A DNA stretch of 64,000 nucleotides, taken from contig NZ_CP113949.1 of assembly GCF_026810445.1 (NCBI RefSeq), positions 4,154,001 through 4,218,000 of the forward strand, in the 5' to 3' direction. This document shows, one piece after another, positions 35,355-43,928 of this stretch; position 1 is the first letter of the stretch; each line of letters begins with the position of its first letter. This DNA comes from Pseudomonas sp. BSw22131. GTDB lineage: Bacteria > Pseudomonadota > Gammaproteobacteria > Pseudomonadales > Pseudomonadaceae. The notes under the pieces were generated by a model. That model made no database searches. It had not been told where the DNA came from and was given only the letters and a program-made list of their open reading frames with translations. The position numbers and the translations under genes are program-made.

Positions 35355-35834
35355 ATGCAGAAATGGATATTTTTCGGTGCAGCACTCTTTCTCGGCGGCT
35401 GCGCGACGCATGGCTGTGACACCACCTTGCCGGGCAGCCCATGCCGCGCGCAGCACCTGCTTTACCAAAACGACATGATTCAGGCCAAAGTGCTGATCAG
35501 CGAACGACACTCCGAAAGCTACGAACTGGCCAGCGCGCTGCTGGAGCGAGCATCCAGAGATGATGCCTCGGGTGAAGCACAGTTTTATCAGGCCGTTTTG
35601 CTGATACGCCAGCGTGGGGACGAAACCGAAACCACTCGCCTTCTGCAGCAGTCAGCTGATCGCCATTACCCTCTAGCCATCGCCCTGCTTGCGCAACGTG
35701 CTGGGATGCAAGACCAGGAAAAGGCCCGGGCTTATCGCGTGCAGTACGACCAACTGGACGTTGCCAAGAGCGGATATCCGTCTTTTTCCCAAGCCTTGAT
35801 CGTGGTCAACACGCTGGTTTCTGCCAACGACTGA
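35355..35834 (+). CDS. Lipoprotein, hypothetical
   Basis: A 159-residue protein from the ATG at 35355. The signal is a lipoprotein one (MQKWIFFGAALFLGGC-A): lipobox LGGC with Cys17 as the likely lipid-modified residue. The mature part has Sel1/TPR-like helical repeats (ELASALLERASRDDASGEAQ, then ETTRLLQQSADRHYPLAIAL), suggesting a scaffold at the membrane. Three cysteines follow the lipid Cys (CDTT, PCRA) and may form disulfides. It is upstream of a porin-like gene in the same direction. Function not known. Confidence 0.78.
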   Translation: MQKWIFFGAALFLGGCATHGCDTTLPGSPCRAQHLLYQNDMIQAKVLISERHSESYELASALLERASRDDASGEAQFYQAVLLIRQRGDETETTRLLQQSADRHYPLAIALLAQRAGMQDQEKARAYRVQYDQLDVAKSGYPSFSQALIVVNTLVSAND

Positions 35835-35998
35835 TCATGAAGTTCAAATTTATCCCCCTCAATCGACCGACGGTGAGCCCGCCTGGTCATTCGCCGGTAT
35901 GCTGGCGACCCTCTAGCTCGCGGTTCTCATCTGGCTTTCTGGCCGTTGCGATGAGTTACCATCGGTCCCACTCCTCCGCAAAACCCAAGGAGTGAAGC

Positions 35999-36727
35999 AT
36001 GCCCAATGCTCGCTATTTTCTGCTGATCGCCAGCACCTTGCTTGTTTGCCAAAGTGCATCAGCGCAAATCATCGAACGTGAACTCGGCGACTTCAGCCTC
36101 AAACTTGGCACCACACCGAGCCGCTCAATGGCGCAAGGTCTTGTCACACCCACCGGAGGCGACTCTGCATTCCATGGAGGGCTGGACCTGACGCACGACA
36201 GCGGTTTTTATTTCGGTCAGTGGTCGCCCAATGCGGGAATCGCGCCAGACAGCGTTTTCGAAGTCGACTCCTACATGGGCTTTAAAAAGCCGTTCGACAA
36301 AACCCTGGGCTACGAGTTGGGCGTGATCCGCTACACCTACCCGAACACTGACCAGCTCGACAGCCACGAGTTGTACGCCGGGTTCCGCATATTCGATAGC
36401 CGCATTGGCACAGCCTTCAGTAACGACGCCGGGCGCCAGGACAGCTCGCTGTTTCTTGATCTGGGCGGCATTGTCCCTCTGGGCCTGGACCTGCGCATGC
36501 AATATGGCAACCACCAACTTGACGCGCCTGCCGCCATCGATGGAGGCGGTATGGTCAGCGCTTACAACGACTGGTCGTTCAACGTATCGCGTCCGCTGAT
36601 GGGCATGGACATGAACCTGATTTACAGCGGCTCAAGCCTCACGGGCGCCGATTGCGGTGCGTACAGCGGTCACAACACGTACTGCGAAAGCACCGTCACA
36701 CTCAAGGTCGTGCGATCCTTTTTCTAA
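35999..36727 (+). CDS. TorF-type putative outer-membrane porin
   Basis: A 242-residue secreted protein. It has a signal peptide (YFLLIASTLLVCQSASA-Q) and a repetitive Gly/aromatic beta-strand pattern ending in Phe (VTLKVVRSFF), typical of outer-membrane barrels. The DSAFHGGLDLTHDSGFYFGQ and YELGVIRYTYPNTDQLDSHE segments recall the TorF/TIGR02001 family. A pair of late cysteines (DCGAYSGHNTYCES) may form a disulfide. It could be a small-solute channel. It lies 165 bp downstream of the lipoprotein and 62 bp upstream of the DUF6279 lipoprotein, all in the same direction. Confidence 0.82.
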   Translation: MPNARYFLLIASTLLVCQSASAQIIERELGDFSLKLGTTPSRSMAQGLVTPTGGDSAFHGGLDLTHDSGFYFGQWSPNAGIAPDSVFEVDSYMGFKKPFDKTLGYELGVIRYTYPNTDQLDSHELYAGFRIFDSRIGTAFSNDAGRQDSSLFLDLGGIVPLGLDLRMQYGNHQLDAPAAIDGGGMVSAYNDWSFNVSRPLMGMDMNLIYSGSSLTGADCGAYSGHNTYCESTVTLKVVRSFF

Positions 36728-36789
36728 TGCCTTGAACTGGCATGCCGTCGCTGGCTCTATACAACAAGCCAAACGAGCAAGGAGCCGTC

Positions 36790-37662
36790 ATGCGCAACAC
36801 GGTCAAAGCCATCATCTCGCTGCTGATAACCCTGATGCTCGTGACGGGATGCAGCCGTGTAGGCCTCGCGTATCGCCATCTGGACGTCATCATTCCGTGG
36901 TCGCTCAGCGACTATCTGGACATGAACACCACGCAGAAAGACTGGCTCAACGAACGTCTCAAAGAGCACCTCAACTGGCACTGCACCACGCAGATTCCTG
37001 AATACGTTGCCTGGCTGGATCGCCTGCAGCAAATGGTCCAGAACCATCAGGTGAACCAGCAAGGATTGAGTGCGCGCACCGCAGAAGCCAAACAGGCGAT
37101 CGCAACGCTCTCGCAAGAGATCACACCGTCCGCCGTGCAGTTGCTCAAGCAGCTTGATGACAAGCAGGTCAATGAGATGCAGGACGCCTTCGCCAAAGAC
37201 TTGCGCAAACACGAGGCTGAATTCGTTGATCAACCCCTGAATGACCAAATCAGCGAACGCGCCGAGCGGATGGAGAAGCGTATGAACCCCTGGATTGGCA
37301 AGCTCAATCCGGAGCAGAAGGCGCGGGTTCAGCAATGGTCAGCGTCGCTAGGCGAACAAAACCGCTTGTGGATCGACAACCGCGCCCATTGGCAGGCGCA
37401 GCTATTGGCCACGGTCAAACAGCGCAAGGCCAGCGACTTCGACGCAAAGATCGCAAAATTGCTACAGGACCGAGAGACGTTCTGGACACCTGAATACCGT
37501 CAGGCCTATGACCGGACGGAGCAGGCAGCTATTTCACTGTTGGTTGATCTGGTGGCTGAGAGCTCACCGGATCAGCAACAAAAGTTGATCGCCAAGATTG
37601 CCGATACCCGAAAAGACTTCACAGACCTGAGCTGTCTGAAGGCCGCTAAATCGCCCGATTGA
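36790..37662 (+). CDS. DUF6279-family lipoprotein
   Basis: About 290 residues from the ATG at 36790, which has a perfect AAGGAG site; the frame from 36742 adds 16 residues with none. The signal is a lipoprotein one (RNTVKAIISLLITLMLVTGC), lipobox VTGC. The mature protein is almost wholly helical and rich in Gln, Glu and Lys (HLNWHCTTQIPEYVAWLDRL; LNPEQKARVQQWSASLGEQN), which fits a periplasmic helical bundle. The function is unknown. It is membrane-anchored in the periplasm and shares direction with the porin gene. Confidence 0.85.
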   Translation: MRNTVKAIISLLITLMLVTGCSRVGLAYRHLDVIIPWSLSDYLDMNTTQKDWLNERLKEHLNWHCTTQIPEYVAWLDRLQQMVQNHQVNQQGLSARTAEAKQAIATLSQEITPSAVQLLKQLDDKQVNEMQDAFAKDLRKHEAEFVDQPLNDQISERAERMEKRMNPWIGKLNPEQKARVQQWSASLGEQNRLWIDNRAHWQAQLLATVKQRKASDFDAKIAKLLQDRETFWTPEYRQAYDRTEQAAISLLVDLVAESSPDQQQKLIAKIADTRKDFTDLSCLKAAKSPD

Positions 37663-37728
37663 CTGGGGCAGCGGCCTGCAGACCTTCAGATGCCCATGAT
37701 CCCCATCGGGATGCTTTAGTAAGCGCCG

Positions 37729-38136
37729 TTAGATAGAACCACCGGCAATCTGGGCCTTGGAAGCCACTTCGTCGAATGTGGCGGGGTCCAGTCCATCGTG
37801 CTGATCATCCAGCACTTTGCGCGGGTGGTTGTCGCCCGGAATGCTGCTGTCGATCATCGCCAGCAGGCTGGCGCCACGTGGCGTCAGCACGAAGTTCTCG
37901 CCATTCCCACCCTCTCCTTCAGGCCTCGATTCAATGAAGCCATTGCGCACCAGCAGCGCTTCGTAATTGGTAGCCTGCATTTTCAGGGCGTCGAGATTGC
38001 CGACGCCCTCACCCTCAGCACCGTTGGCAGCGGCGTGCTCTTCAGCGTATTTGCGGGGTTTGAAGCTGTCATCGGCGCTGTTTTGTACTTCATGCAACAG
38101 TCGCTCGATCAGGTCCCAGTCGTATTTGTCAGACAT
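37729..38136 (-). CDS. DUF2513-like small regulator-type protein
   Basis: A 135-residue soluble protein. The start MSDKYDWDLIERLLHEVQNS recalls DUF2513, where similar words open a winged helix. Further on, LKMQATNYEALLVRNGFIES and FVLTPRGASLLAMI look like the recognition helix and wing of a small DNA-binding domain. A disordered acidic insert lies at about 35-45. It could be a transcription factor, but the function is not known. It is convergent with the DUF6279 lipoprotein gene. Confidence 0.72.
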   Translation of the reverse strand: MSDKYDWDLIERLLHEVQNSADDSFKPRKYAEEHAAANGAEGEGVGNLDALKMQATNYEALLVRNGFIESRPEGEGGNGENFVLTPRGASLLAMIDSSIPGDNHPRKVLDDQHDGLDPATFDEVASKAQIAGGSI

Positions 38137-38268
38137 TTTCCAGCCTCCAGCAGGGATTTAGCCCGTGACGTCCGGTCATCAGGCGTTGATGCTCAGGAGG
38201 TGAGACCGGAGGTTGCGATGGCCGTTCAGCTCGTAAGCCCGGCGGCGATGAAGGATGTGCAGACTTGT

Positions 38269-38286
38269 GCTGATTGATCAATCAGC
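38269..38286. promoter_or_regulatory. Perfect 18-bp palindrome
   Basis: GCTGATTGATCAATCAGC is a perfect palindrome with no spacer, in the 323-bp gap upstream of the DUF2513-like gene. It could be a repressor operator or a chance hairpin. Apart from this and the REP doublet at 38347-38426 I see nothing in the gap 38137-38459. Confidence 0.45.
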
Positions 38287-38346
38287 GATTCATGAGATGT
38301 GTGAAGGTGTGGAGAAAACGCAGGGGCAGAAGGGAATCACATACCT

Positions 38347-38426
38347 GTTGGAGGCTTGCCCGCGAGGCCGTCAGTCACACACATACAAAGGTGACTTAGC
38401 TATTCGCGGGCAAGCCTCGCTCCAAC
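38347..38426. repeat. REP doublet
   Basis: The arms are 38347-38370 (GTTGGAGGCTTGCCCGCGAG) and 38402-38426 (ATTCGCGGGCAAGCCTCGCT, ending CCAAC), an inverted GCTTGCCCGCGA-type REP pair. It lies between the DUF2513-like gene and the RNA helicase 3' end. Confidence 0.88.
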
Positions 38427-38459
38427 ATGGATTAGTCGGCAGCCGGTGCTTCGGTTTAT

Positions 38460-39800
38460 TTACTCGGCAGCCGGCGCCTCGGTCTTGCGCTTTTTCAGCG
38501 GCGCCATGCCATCGCTGCTCACCAGCGAGTCAGGCTTGGGACGGTTTTGCGATTTGCGCTTGGTCGGGCCCTTGGCGGCAGTTTTCTTCTTGTCGCCTTT
38601 TGCATCGGTCTTTTTCTTCTTCACGCCGACGGCCTTGCCGGACGCTTTGACTTTCTTCGGACCGCCGTACGTGCCTTTGACTTCCTTGATCACACGGCGC
38701 TCGAAACTCTGCTTCAAGTAGCGCTCGACGCTGGACATCAGGTTCCAGTCGCCGTGGCAGATCAACGAGATCGCCAGACCTTCGGCACCCGCACGACCTG
38801 TGCGGCCGATACGGTGCACGTAGTCATCACCGCTGCGTGGCATGTCGAAGTTGATGACCATGTCCAGCCCATCGACATCCAGTCCGCGCGCAGCCACATC
38901 GGTGGCTACCAGGATCTTGACGCCGCCTTGCTTCAGACGATCGATCGCCAGCTTGCGGTCCTTCTGGTCCTTGTCGCCGTGCAACACGAACGCTTTGTAC
39001 TCCAGCGCCACCAGGCGGCCGTAAAGACGGTCAGCCATGGCGCGGGTATTGGTGAAGATGATTGCTTTCTGGTAGGTCTCGTTGGCCAGCAGCCAGTTGA
39101 GAATCTGCTCTTTGTGAACATTGTGGTCGGCTGTCACAATCTGCTGACGCGTACCCGCCGCCAGCTCACTGACGCTGTTGACCTGCAAGTGCTGCGGATC
39201 CTTGAGCACTTTGCCGATCATTTCGCGCAGACCCGAACCACCGGTGGTCGCCGAGAACAACATGGTTTGCTGACGATTGGCACATTCACCGGCCAGACGC
39301 TCGACGTCCTCGGCAAAGCCCATGTCCAGCATCCGGTCCGCTTCATCGAGGACCAGCAATTCAACGTGTTTCAGATCCAGGTTGCCGGCATTGAGTTGCT
39401 CGAGTAAACGACCCGGCGTGCCGATCAGAATGTCAGGCACCTTGCGCAGCATGGCCGCCTGAACCTTGAAGTCTTCACCGCCTGTGATCAGGCCGGCCTT
39501 GATGAAGGTGAACTGGGAGAATCGCTCGACTTCTTTAAGTGTCTGTTGCGCCAGCTCGCGAGTTGGCAGCAGGATCACGGCGCGGATATCGACCCGAACC
39601 TTGGCCGGACCCATCAGGCGATTGAGCATCGGCAACACGAAAGCGGCAGTCTTGCCACTGCCGGTCTGCGCCGTCACCCGCAAATCGTGCCCTTCAAGCG
39701 CCAGCGGAATGGCCGCTGTTTGCACAGGCGTAGGCTCGACGAAATTGAGTTCGGCCACGGCTTTTAGCAGGCGTTCGTGCAGGGCGAATTGGGAGAACAC
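38460..39800 (-). CDS. DEAD-box RNA helicase
   Basis: About 446 residues from the GTG at 39800, supported by GAGG upstream; the frame upstream starts at a weak site. Motifs: Q-motif (FVEPTPVQ), Walker A AQTGSGKT, PTRELAQ, TPGRLLEQL, DEAD in LVLDEADRMLD, SAT in LFSATTG, and motif VI HRIGRTGRAGAEG. The C-terminal tail of about 75 residues is Lys-rich (KAVGVKKKKTDAKGDKKK) and ends with KKRKTEAPAAE, a basic RNA-binding extension. It probably remodels structured RNA during ribosome assembly or cold. It is monocistronic. Confidence 0.93.
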   Translation of the reverse strand: MFSQFALHERLLKAVAELNFVEPTPVQTAAIPLALEGHDLRVTAQTGSGKTAAFVLPMLNRLMGPAKVRVDIRAVILLPTRELAQQTLKEVERFSQFTFIKAGLITGGEDFKVQAAMLRKVPDILIGTPGRLLEQLNAGNLDLKHVELLVLDEADRMLDMGFAEDVERLAGECANRQQTMLFSATTGGSGLREMIGKVLKDPQHLQVNSVSELAAGTRQQIVTADHNVHKEQILNWLLANETYQKAIIFTNTRAMADRLYGRLVALEYKAFVLHGDKDQKDRKLAIDRLKQGGVKILVATDVAARGLDVDGLDMVINFDMPRSGDDYVHRIGRTGRAGAEGLAISLICHGDWNLMSSVERYLKQSFERRVIKEVKGTYGGPKKVKASGKAVGVKKKKTDAKGDKKKTAAKGPTKRKSQNRPKPDSLVSSDGMAPLKKRKTEAPAAE

Positions 39801-39977
39801 GGGTGTTACCTCGGCGAAATACAAAAAAACAGTCGCATAGGTTACCGGTTTCGGACGTCGAGGCCGAGTTTCTTTACTTCAGTCGCCCTATTTTGTTACT
39901 GGATTTACCGTCTGCAGCGTTGACGCGCTCAACAATGCTCTAATCGCGCCCCCTTTTTTACAGGAGAAAACCGTCGC

Positions 39978-41249
39978 ATGGACTTCCAATCAATCTGGGT
40001 ACACGTTCAGGAATTCTGGGGCCTGCTGGAGAATCAACCCCTACTGAAAACCAGCATTGGCCTGACCACGCTGCTTGTCTCAGCACTCGCTCTGGGCAGG
40101 CTGGCGCGTTTTCTCATCCTTTACGCCGTCAAAATGCTCGGACGCCAGCCAGCTTTGTTCTGGCTCAACGACTTTCGGCACAACAAGGTTTTTCATCGCA
40201 TCGCCCAGACCGTTCCTTCGCTGGTCATCCAGTTCGGCCTGAACCTGGTGCCGGACCTCAGCTCGACCACCAGCCATGTCGTCGGCAATATCGCGCTGGC
40301 CTTTACCATTCTGTTCATGATGCTGAGCGTGGGCGCACTGCTCAATGCATTGCTGGACATCTATGCGCGCACCGATCATGCCCGCACCCGCTCGATCAAA
40401 GGCTATGTGCAACTGGCCAAGATGATTCTGTACATCTTCGCCTCGATCATCATTGTGGCCACGCTGATCGACCGTTCGCCGCTGTTGCTGCTGTCCGGAC
40501 TGGGTGCAATGTCGGCAGTCATTCTGTTGGTTTACAAGGACACGCTGCTGTCGTTCGTAGCCAGCGTGCAGCTCACCAGCAACGACATGCTGCGCGTGGG
40601 CGACTGGATCGAGATGCCGCAGGTGGGGGCCGACGGGGATGTGGTGGATATCACGCTGCACACCGTCAAAGTGCAGAACTTCGACAAAACGATTGTCTCG
40701 ATTCCGACCTGGCGACTGATGTCAGAGTCATTCAGAAACTGGCGGGGGATGCAGCAGGCCGGCGGTCGACGCATCAAACGCAGCCTGTTCATCGATGCCA
40801 GCGGGGTTTGTTTCCTGACCCTGGAGCAAGAGCAGAACCTCACACAGGTGCACTTGCTCAAGGATTACATCGGGCGTAAGAAAGCCGAGCTCAGTGCCTG
40901 GAACGAAGCGCAGGGCAATGTTGCGCAGGTGTCCGCCAATCGCCGCAGCATGACCAACCTCGGCACCTTCCGCGCCTATGCCCTGGCGTACCTGAACGCT
41001 CACCCGGACATCCACCCCGACATGACCTGCATGGTTCGCCAGATGGAAACCACTGCGCAGGGCGTGCCGCTGGAAATCTACTGCTTCACCCGGACGACGG
41101 TGTGGGCGGATTACGAACGGGTGCAAGGGGATATCTTCGATTACCTGCTGGCCGTCCTGCCGGAGTTTGGCTTGAGCCTTTATCAGCAGCCGAGCGGAAG
41201 CGACCTGCGATCAGGCGTGCAGAGCCTGTTGCCGCGCCCCGCAGCCTGA
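39978..41249 (+). CDS. MscS-type mechanosensitive ion channel (YbdG/YnaI-like)
   Basis: A 423-residue channel. It has about five hydrophobic helices: near residues 30-50, 90-105, 115-140 and 160-180, with the pore-like segment LLLLSGLGAMSAVILLVYKD (about residues 170-190). The MscS beta-domain follows (LRVGDWIEMPQVGADGDVVD; ITLHTVKVQNFDKTIVSIPT). It opens on osmotic downshock, releasing solutes from the inner membrane. The C-terminus resembles the larger YbdG/YnaI branch and not the 286-residue MscS. It is flanked by a strong terminator. Confidence 0.93.
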   Translation: MDFQSIWVHVQEFWGLLENQPLLKTSIGLTTLLVSALALGRLARFLILYAVKMLGRQPALFWLNDFRHNKVFHRIAQTVPSLVIQFGLNLVPDLSSTTSHVVGNIALAFTILFMMLSVGALLNALLDIYARTDHARTRSIKGYVQLAKMILYIFASIIIVATLIDRSPLLLLSGLGAMSAVILLVYKDTLLSFVASVQLTSNDMLRVGDWIEMPQVGADGDVVDITLHTVKVQNFDKTIVSIPTWRLMSESFRNWRGMQQAGGRRIKRSLFIDASGVCFLTLEQEQNLTQVHLLKDYIGRKKAELSAWNEAQGNVAQVSANRRSMTNLGTFRAYALAYLNAHPDIHPDMTCMVRQMETTAQGVPLEIYCFTRTTVWADYERVQGDIFDYLLAVLPEFGLSLYQQPSGSDLRSGVQSLLPRPAA

Positions 41250-41280
41250 GCCTGAGCGCAATGAAATCCGAGCAACAAAA

Positions 41281-41309
41281 AACCCGGCATTTGCCGGGTT
41301 TCTTGTTTG
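41281..41309. terminator. Bidirectional terminator between MscS gene and small secreted gene
   Basis: AACCCGGC (41281-41288) and GCCGGGTT (41293-41300) make a near-perfect stem with T-rich TCTTGTTT following and AACAAAAAA preceding. It can stop both the mscS-like gene (plus) and the small secreted-protein gene (minus). Confidence 0.75.
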
Positions 41310-41322
41310 GGTGCAAAACGTA

Positions 41323-41559
41323 TCACTCGTAGCGCTGGTAGTGCGAACCGAACTCTTTACGGTTCTCGGCAACGATCACGGTGCCGGAAGACTTGCTGTC
41401 AAAAGGCTTGACGCTGTCTTTGGCGGCGACCTGGTTGCTGATGAGTGCGGCACTCGAAGCGTCGACTACGGCCGGTTGATGGGCTTTTTCAGGGCTGGCA
41501 AGCACAGCGGTCGACGCCATGACCGAGAGAGCAAAACCAAATGCGATGGATGTTTTCAT
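41323..41559 (-). CDS. Small secreted hypothetical protein
   Basis: A 78-residue protein with a convincing signal peptide (KTSIAFGFALSVMASTAVLA-S) and a short mature part of about 57 residues (SPEKAHQPAVVDASSAALIS). It ends GSHYQRYE. It has no cysteine and no membrane segment, so it should be a small soluble periplasmic protein. It is bounded by a terminator at its 3' end. No family is recognised; such small exported proteins are common in pseudomonads. Confidence 0.68.
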   Translation of the reverse strand: MKTSIAFGFALSVMASTAVLASPEKAHQPAVVDASSAALISNQVAAKDSVKPFDSKSSGTVIVAENRKEFGSHYQRYE

Positions 41560-41773
41560 GATCAGTTACTCCGTGAAGTCAGGGTTAATTCGTTTCGTTG
41601 GGGCCCACTCTATGGGCTGAGCCAACTCATGAAAAACCACTCTGATGCATCCCTGACATCGACGTCGTTGATACAAGGCACGCGAGCGTCTAGCCTGCAC
41701 CTTCAAGGCGCTATCGATTGATATTCATAAAAAACCGATCATAAACATCGAATAAATTGTTTTATAAGCGAGA

Positions 41774-41791
41774 GGGGAAGTACGCTTCCCC
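41774..41791 (-). terminator. Hairpin downstream of the small secreted-protein gene at 41806
   Basis: GGGGAAG (41774-41780) and CTTCCCC (41785-41791) form a perfect 7-bp stem with a TACG loop. On the minus strand it is followed by TCTCGCTTATAAAAC. It is a likely terminator for the gene ending at 41806. Confidence 0.55.
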
Positions 41792-41805
41792 GCATCCGGC
41801 ACAGA

Positions 41806-42120
41806 TCACTGAGGCTCGCATTTTAGGGTGATGTACAGCTTGATGATCTCGCGGTTGAACTTCGCGGTGACGTCAACGCTGCTCTTGGCCGCGACCTGTA
41901 CCTTGCGGGTACGCGGGGCTTCCGGACCGTTTCGCAAGACCACGCTGCATTTTGCAGGGACGGCGCCATAGTTGTTCAGCGTGATATTGCCGATGTCGTA
42001 AGTGGTGTCGTGGCTCGTGTAGTCGATCTGTACGCCGTCGAGCGTCTTGTCCACGTCAATAGAATAAGCGAACGCGCTCAAGGGCAGCATAGCCAGCACC
42101 ACACAACAGAATTTTTTCAT
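41806..42120 (-). CDS. Small secreted hypothetical protein
   Basis: A 104-residue exported protein: signal peptide MKKFCCVVLAMLPLSAFA-Y, then a compact beta-rich domain (SIDVDKTLDGVQIDYTSHDT; NNYGAVPAKCSVVLRNGPEA; FNREIIKLYITLKCEPQ). Two cysteines in the mature part probably form a disulfide. In databases close relatives are sometimes called 3-phosphoglycerate kinase, which is a misannotation: no kinase motif is present. Its 5' end is 48 bp from the divergent LysR start, so the LysR might regulate it. Function unknown. Confidence 0.78.
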   Translation of the reverse strand: MKKFCCVVLAMLPLSAFAYSIDVDKTLDGVQIDYTSHDTTYDIGNITLNNYGAVPAKCSVVLRNGPEAPRTRKVQVAAKSSVDVTAKFNREIIKLYITLKCEPQ

Positions 42121-42168
42121 GCGGCAGTCTCCAGTCGGGACGCCAGCTTAGGACAAGAGGAGCGAAAT

Positions 42169-43092
42169 ATGAAAGCGCCCCGCGTGACCCTGGATCAATG
42201 GCGAACATTACAGGCAGTGGTCGATCACGGCGGCTTCGCTCAGGCGGCTGAAGCACTGCATCGCTCGCAATCGTCGGTGAGCTACACCGTCGCCCGTATG
42301 CAGGACCAACTGGGTGTGCCGCTGTTACGCATTGACGGCCGCAAAGCGGTATTGACCGACGCTGGCGGCGTGCTGCTACGACGCTCGCGGCAGTTGGTAA
42401 AGCAGGCCAGCCAGCTGGAAGATCTGGCGCATCACATGGAACAGGGATGGGAGGCCGAAGTGCGTGTGGTCGTGGACGCGGCCTATCCCAATGCCCGGCT
42501 GGTGCGCGCACTGACGGCCTTCATGCCGCAAAGCCGTGGTTGTCGCGTGCGATTGCGCGAGGAAGTCTTGTCAGGCGTTGAGGAGGCCTTGCTGGAGGGC
42601 TTGGCTGACCTGGCGATCAGCGGTTTCAGCATTCCGGGTTATCTGGGTACGGAGATGAGCGCGGTCGAATTCGTGGCCGTTGCGCACCCGGAACACCCGC
42701 TCCATCAGATGCACCGCGAGCTGAATTTTCAGGACCTGGAAAGCCAGCTTCAGGTGGTGATCCGCGATTCGGGCCGCAGTCAGCCAAGGGATGTCGGCTG
42801 GCTCGGCGCCGAACAGCGCTGGACCGTCGGCAGCCTGGCAACAGCCTCCACCTTCGTCAGCAGTGGTCTGGGCTTTGCATGGTTGCCCCGGCATATCATC
42901 GAGCGTGAGCTTAAGGAAGGCGTGCTGAAAATCCTGCCGCTGGATAAAGGTGGCAGCCGTAATCCGTTGTTCTATCTTTACTCCAGCAAAGACAAACCGC
43001 TGGGGCCTGCGACGCAGATCCTTATTGACCTGATCCAGAACTTCGACACCGCGCCACTGGATGTGCCATTCGTAGCTCCGCACCTGGTTTGA
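42169..43092 (+). CDS. LysR-family transcriptional regulator
   Basis: A 307-residue LysR regulator from the ATG at 42169 with a strong GAGGAG site; a longer frame from 42010 is antisense to the small secreted gene. The wHTH lies at residues about 5-65 (VTLDQWRTLQAVVDHGGFAQ, AAEALHRSQSSVSYTVARMQ, LLRIDGRKAVLTD). The effector domain continues to residue 307. It is divergent from the small secreted-protein gene and may control it. A typical LysR length and no lesion are seen; the ligand is unknown. Confidence 0.93.
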   Translation: MKAPRVTLDQWRTLQAVVDHGGFAQAAEALHRSQSSVSYTVARMQDQLGVPLLRIDGRKAVLTDAGGVLLRRSRQLVKQASQLEDLAHHMEQGWEAEVRVVVDAAYPNARLVRALTAFMPQSRGCRVRLREEVLSGVEEALLEGLADLAISGFSIPGYLGTEMSAVEFVAVAHPEHPLHQMHRELNFQDLESQLQVVIRDSGRSQPRDVGWLGAEQRWTVGSLATASTFVSSGLGFAWLPRHIIERELKEGVLKILPLDKGGSRNPLFYLYSSKDKPLGPATQILIDLIQNFDTAPLDVPFVAPHLV

Positions 43093-43250
43093 AAGCCATG
43101 CGTTGAAGCCCTTTCAGGAGCTGACGAGCAACGCAGCTGGATCAACCCAAGTCCTTTAACCGGGCGCTTACGCTGTCCAAATTCCCGCAAACGTGCTTCC
43201 CTTGCGACCTGTTTTTTGCCGTCGAAAATCACTTTTCAGGACTCTGCCCC

Positions 43251-43808
43251 ATGCTGAAAAAAATCGCCCTCTCCGCTGCCGCTGTACTGTTTGCCTCCAA
43301 TCTGATGGCTGCTACCGCCCCTCACGTGATTCTGGACACCAGCTTTGGCCAGATCGAGATTGAGCTGGAACAGGACAAAGCGCCCATCAGTACCAAGAAT
43401 TTTCTCGGCTACGTGGACAGCAAATTCTACAACGGCACGATTTTTCACCGGGTAATTCCGGGCTTTATGGTCCAGGGCGGCGGGTTCACGCCGCAAATGG
43501 TCCAGAAAGAGACAAACGCCCCGATCAAGAACGAAGCCGAAAATGGCCTGCACAACGTGCGCGGCACGCTGTCGATGGCCCGCACTTCAGATGTTAACTC
43601 GGCCACCAGCCAGTTCTTCATCAATACCAATGACAATGCGATGCTCGACCACGGCGCTCGTGACTTCGGTTACGCGGTGTTCGGCAAAGTCGTGAAAGGC
43701 ATGGACGTGGTGGACAACATCGTTCGCGCACAAACGGCCACCAAAAGCGGCATGCAAAATGTGCCGATCGATCCGATCCTGATCAAATCCGCTAAACGCG
43801 TCGACTGA
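43251..43808 (+). CDS. ppiA: Periplasmic peptidyl-prolyl cis-trans isomerase A (cyclophilin)
   Basis: A 185-residue cyclophilin with a signal peptide ([20 protein letters not shown]). The fold is clear: [20 protein letters not shown], then catalytic [14 protein letters not shown] (with the catalytic Arg), [17 protein letters not shown] and [11 protein letters not shown]. It catalyses prolyl isomerisation during periplasmic protein folding. It stands alone 158 bp downstream of the LysR gene, and its 3' end is followed by a strong hairpin. Confidence 0.95.
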   Translation: MLKKIALSAAAVLFASNLMAATAPHVILDTSFGQIEIELEQDKAPISTKNFLGYVDSKFYNGTIFHRVIPGFMVQGGGFTPQMVQKETNAPIKNEAENGLHNVRGTLSMARTSDVNSATSQFFINTNDNAMLDHGARDFGYAVFGKVVKGMDVVDNIVRAQTATKSGMQNVPIDPILIKSAKRVD

Positions 43809-43829
43809 CCCCAGGCTTGATACGTACAC

Positions 43830-43865
43830 GCACGAAACCGGCCTGAGCCAATCGCGGTTTCGTGC
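43830..43865 (+). terminator. Long hairpin after ppiA
   Basis: GCACGAAACC (43830-43839) and GGTTTCGTGC (43856-43865) form a perfect 10-bp stem 21 bp after the ppiA stop. No U tract follows, so it may be a Rho-assisted end or a structured 3' end. Confidence 0.5.
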
Positions 43866-43928
43866 GGTCTGATCGGGGGTCTGCCCCTCAGTAAGGAGAG
43901 CCCGCTTAGCCCGTGGGTGTCATAGCCA

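Noticed and set aside
41806..42120. 3-phosphoglycerate kinase
   Set aside because: This name is used in databases for similar small proteins, but a 104-residue exported protein without kinase motifs cannot be that enzyme.
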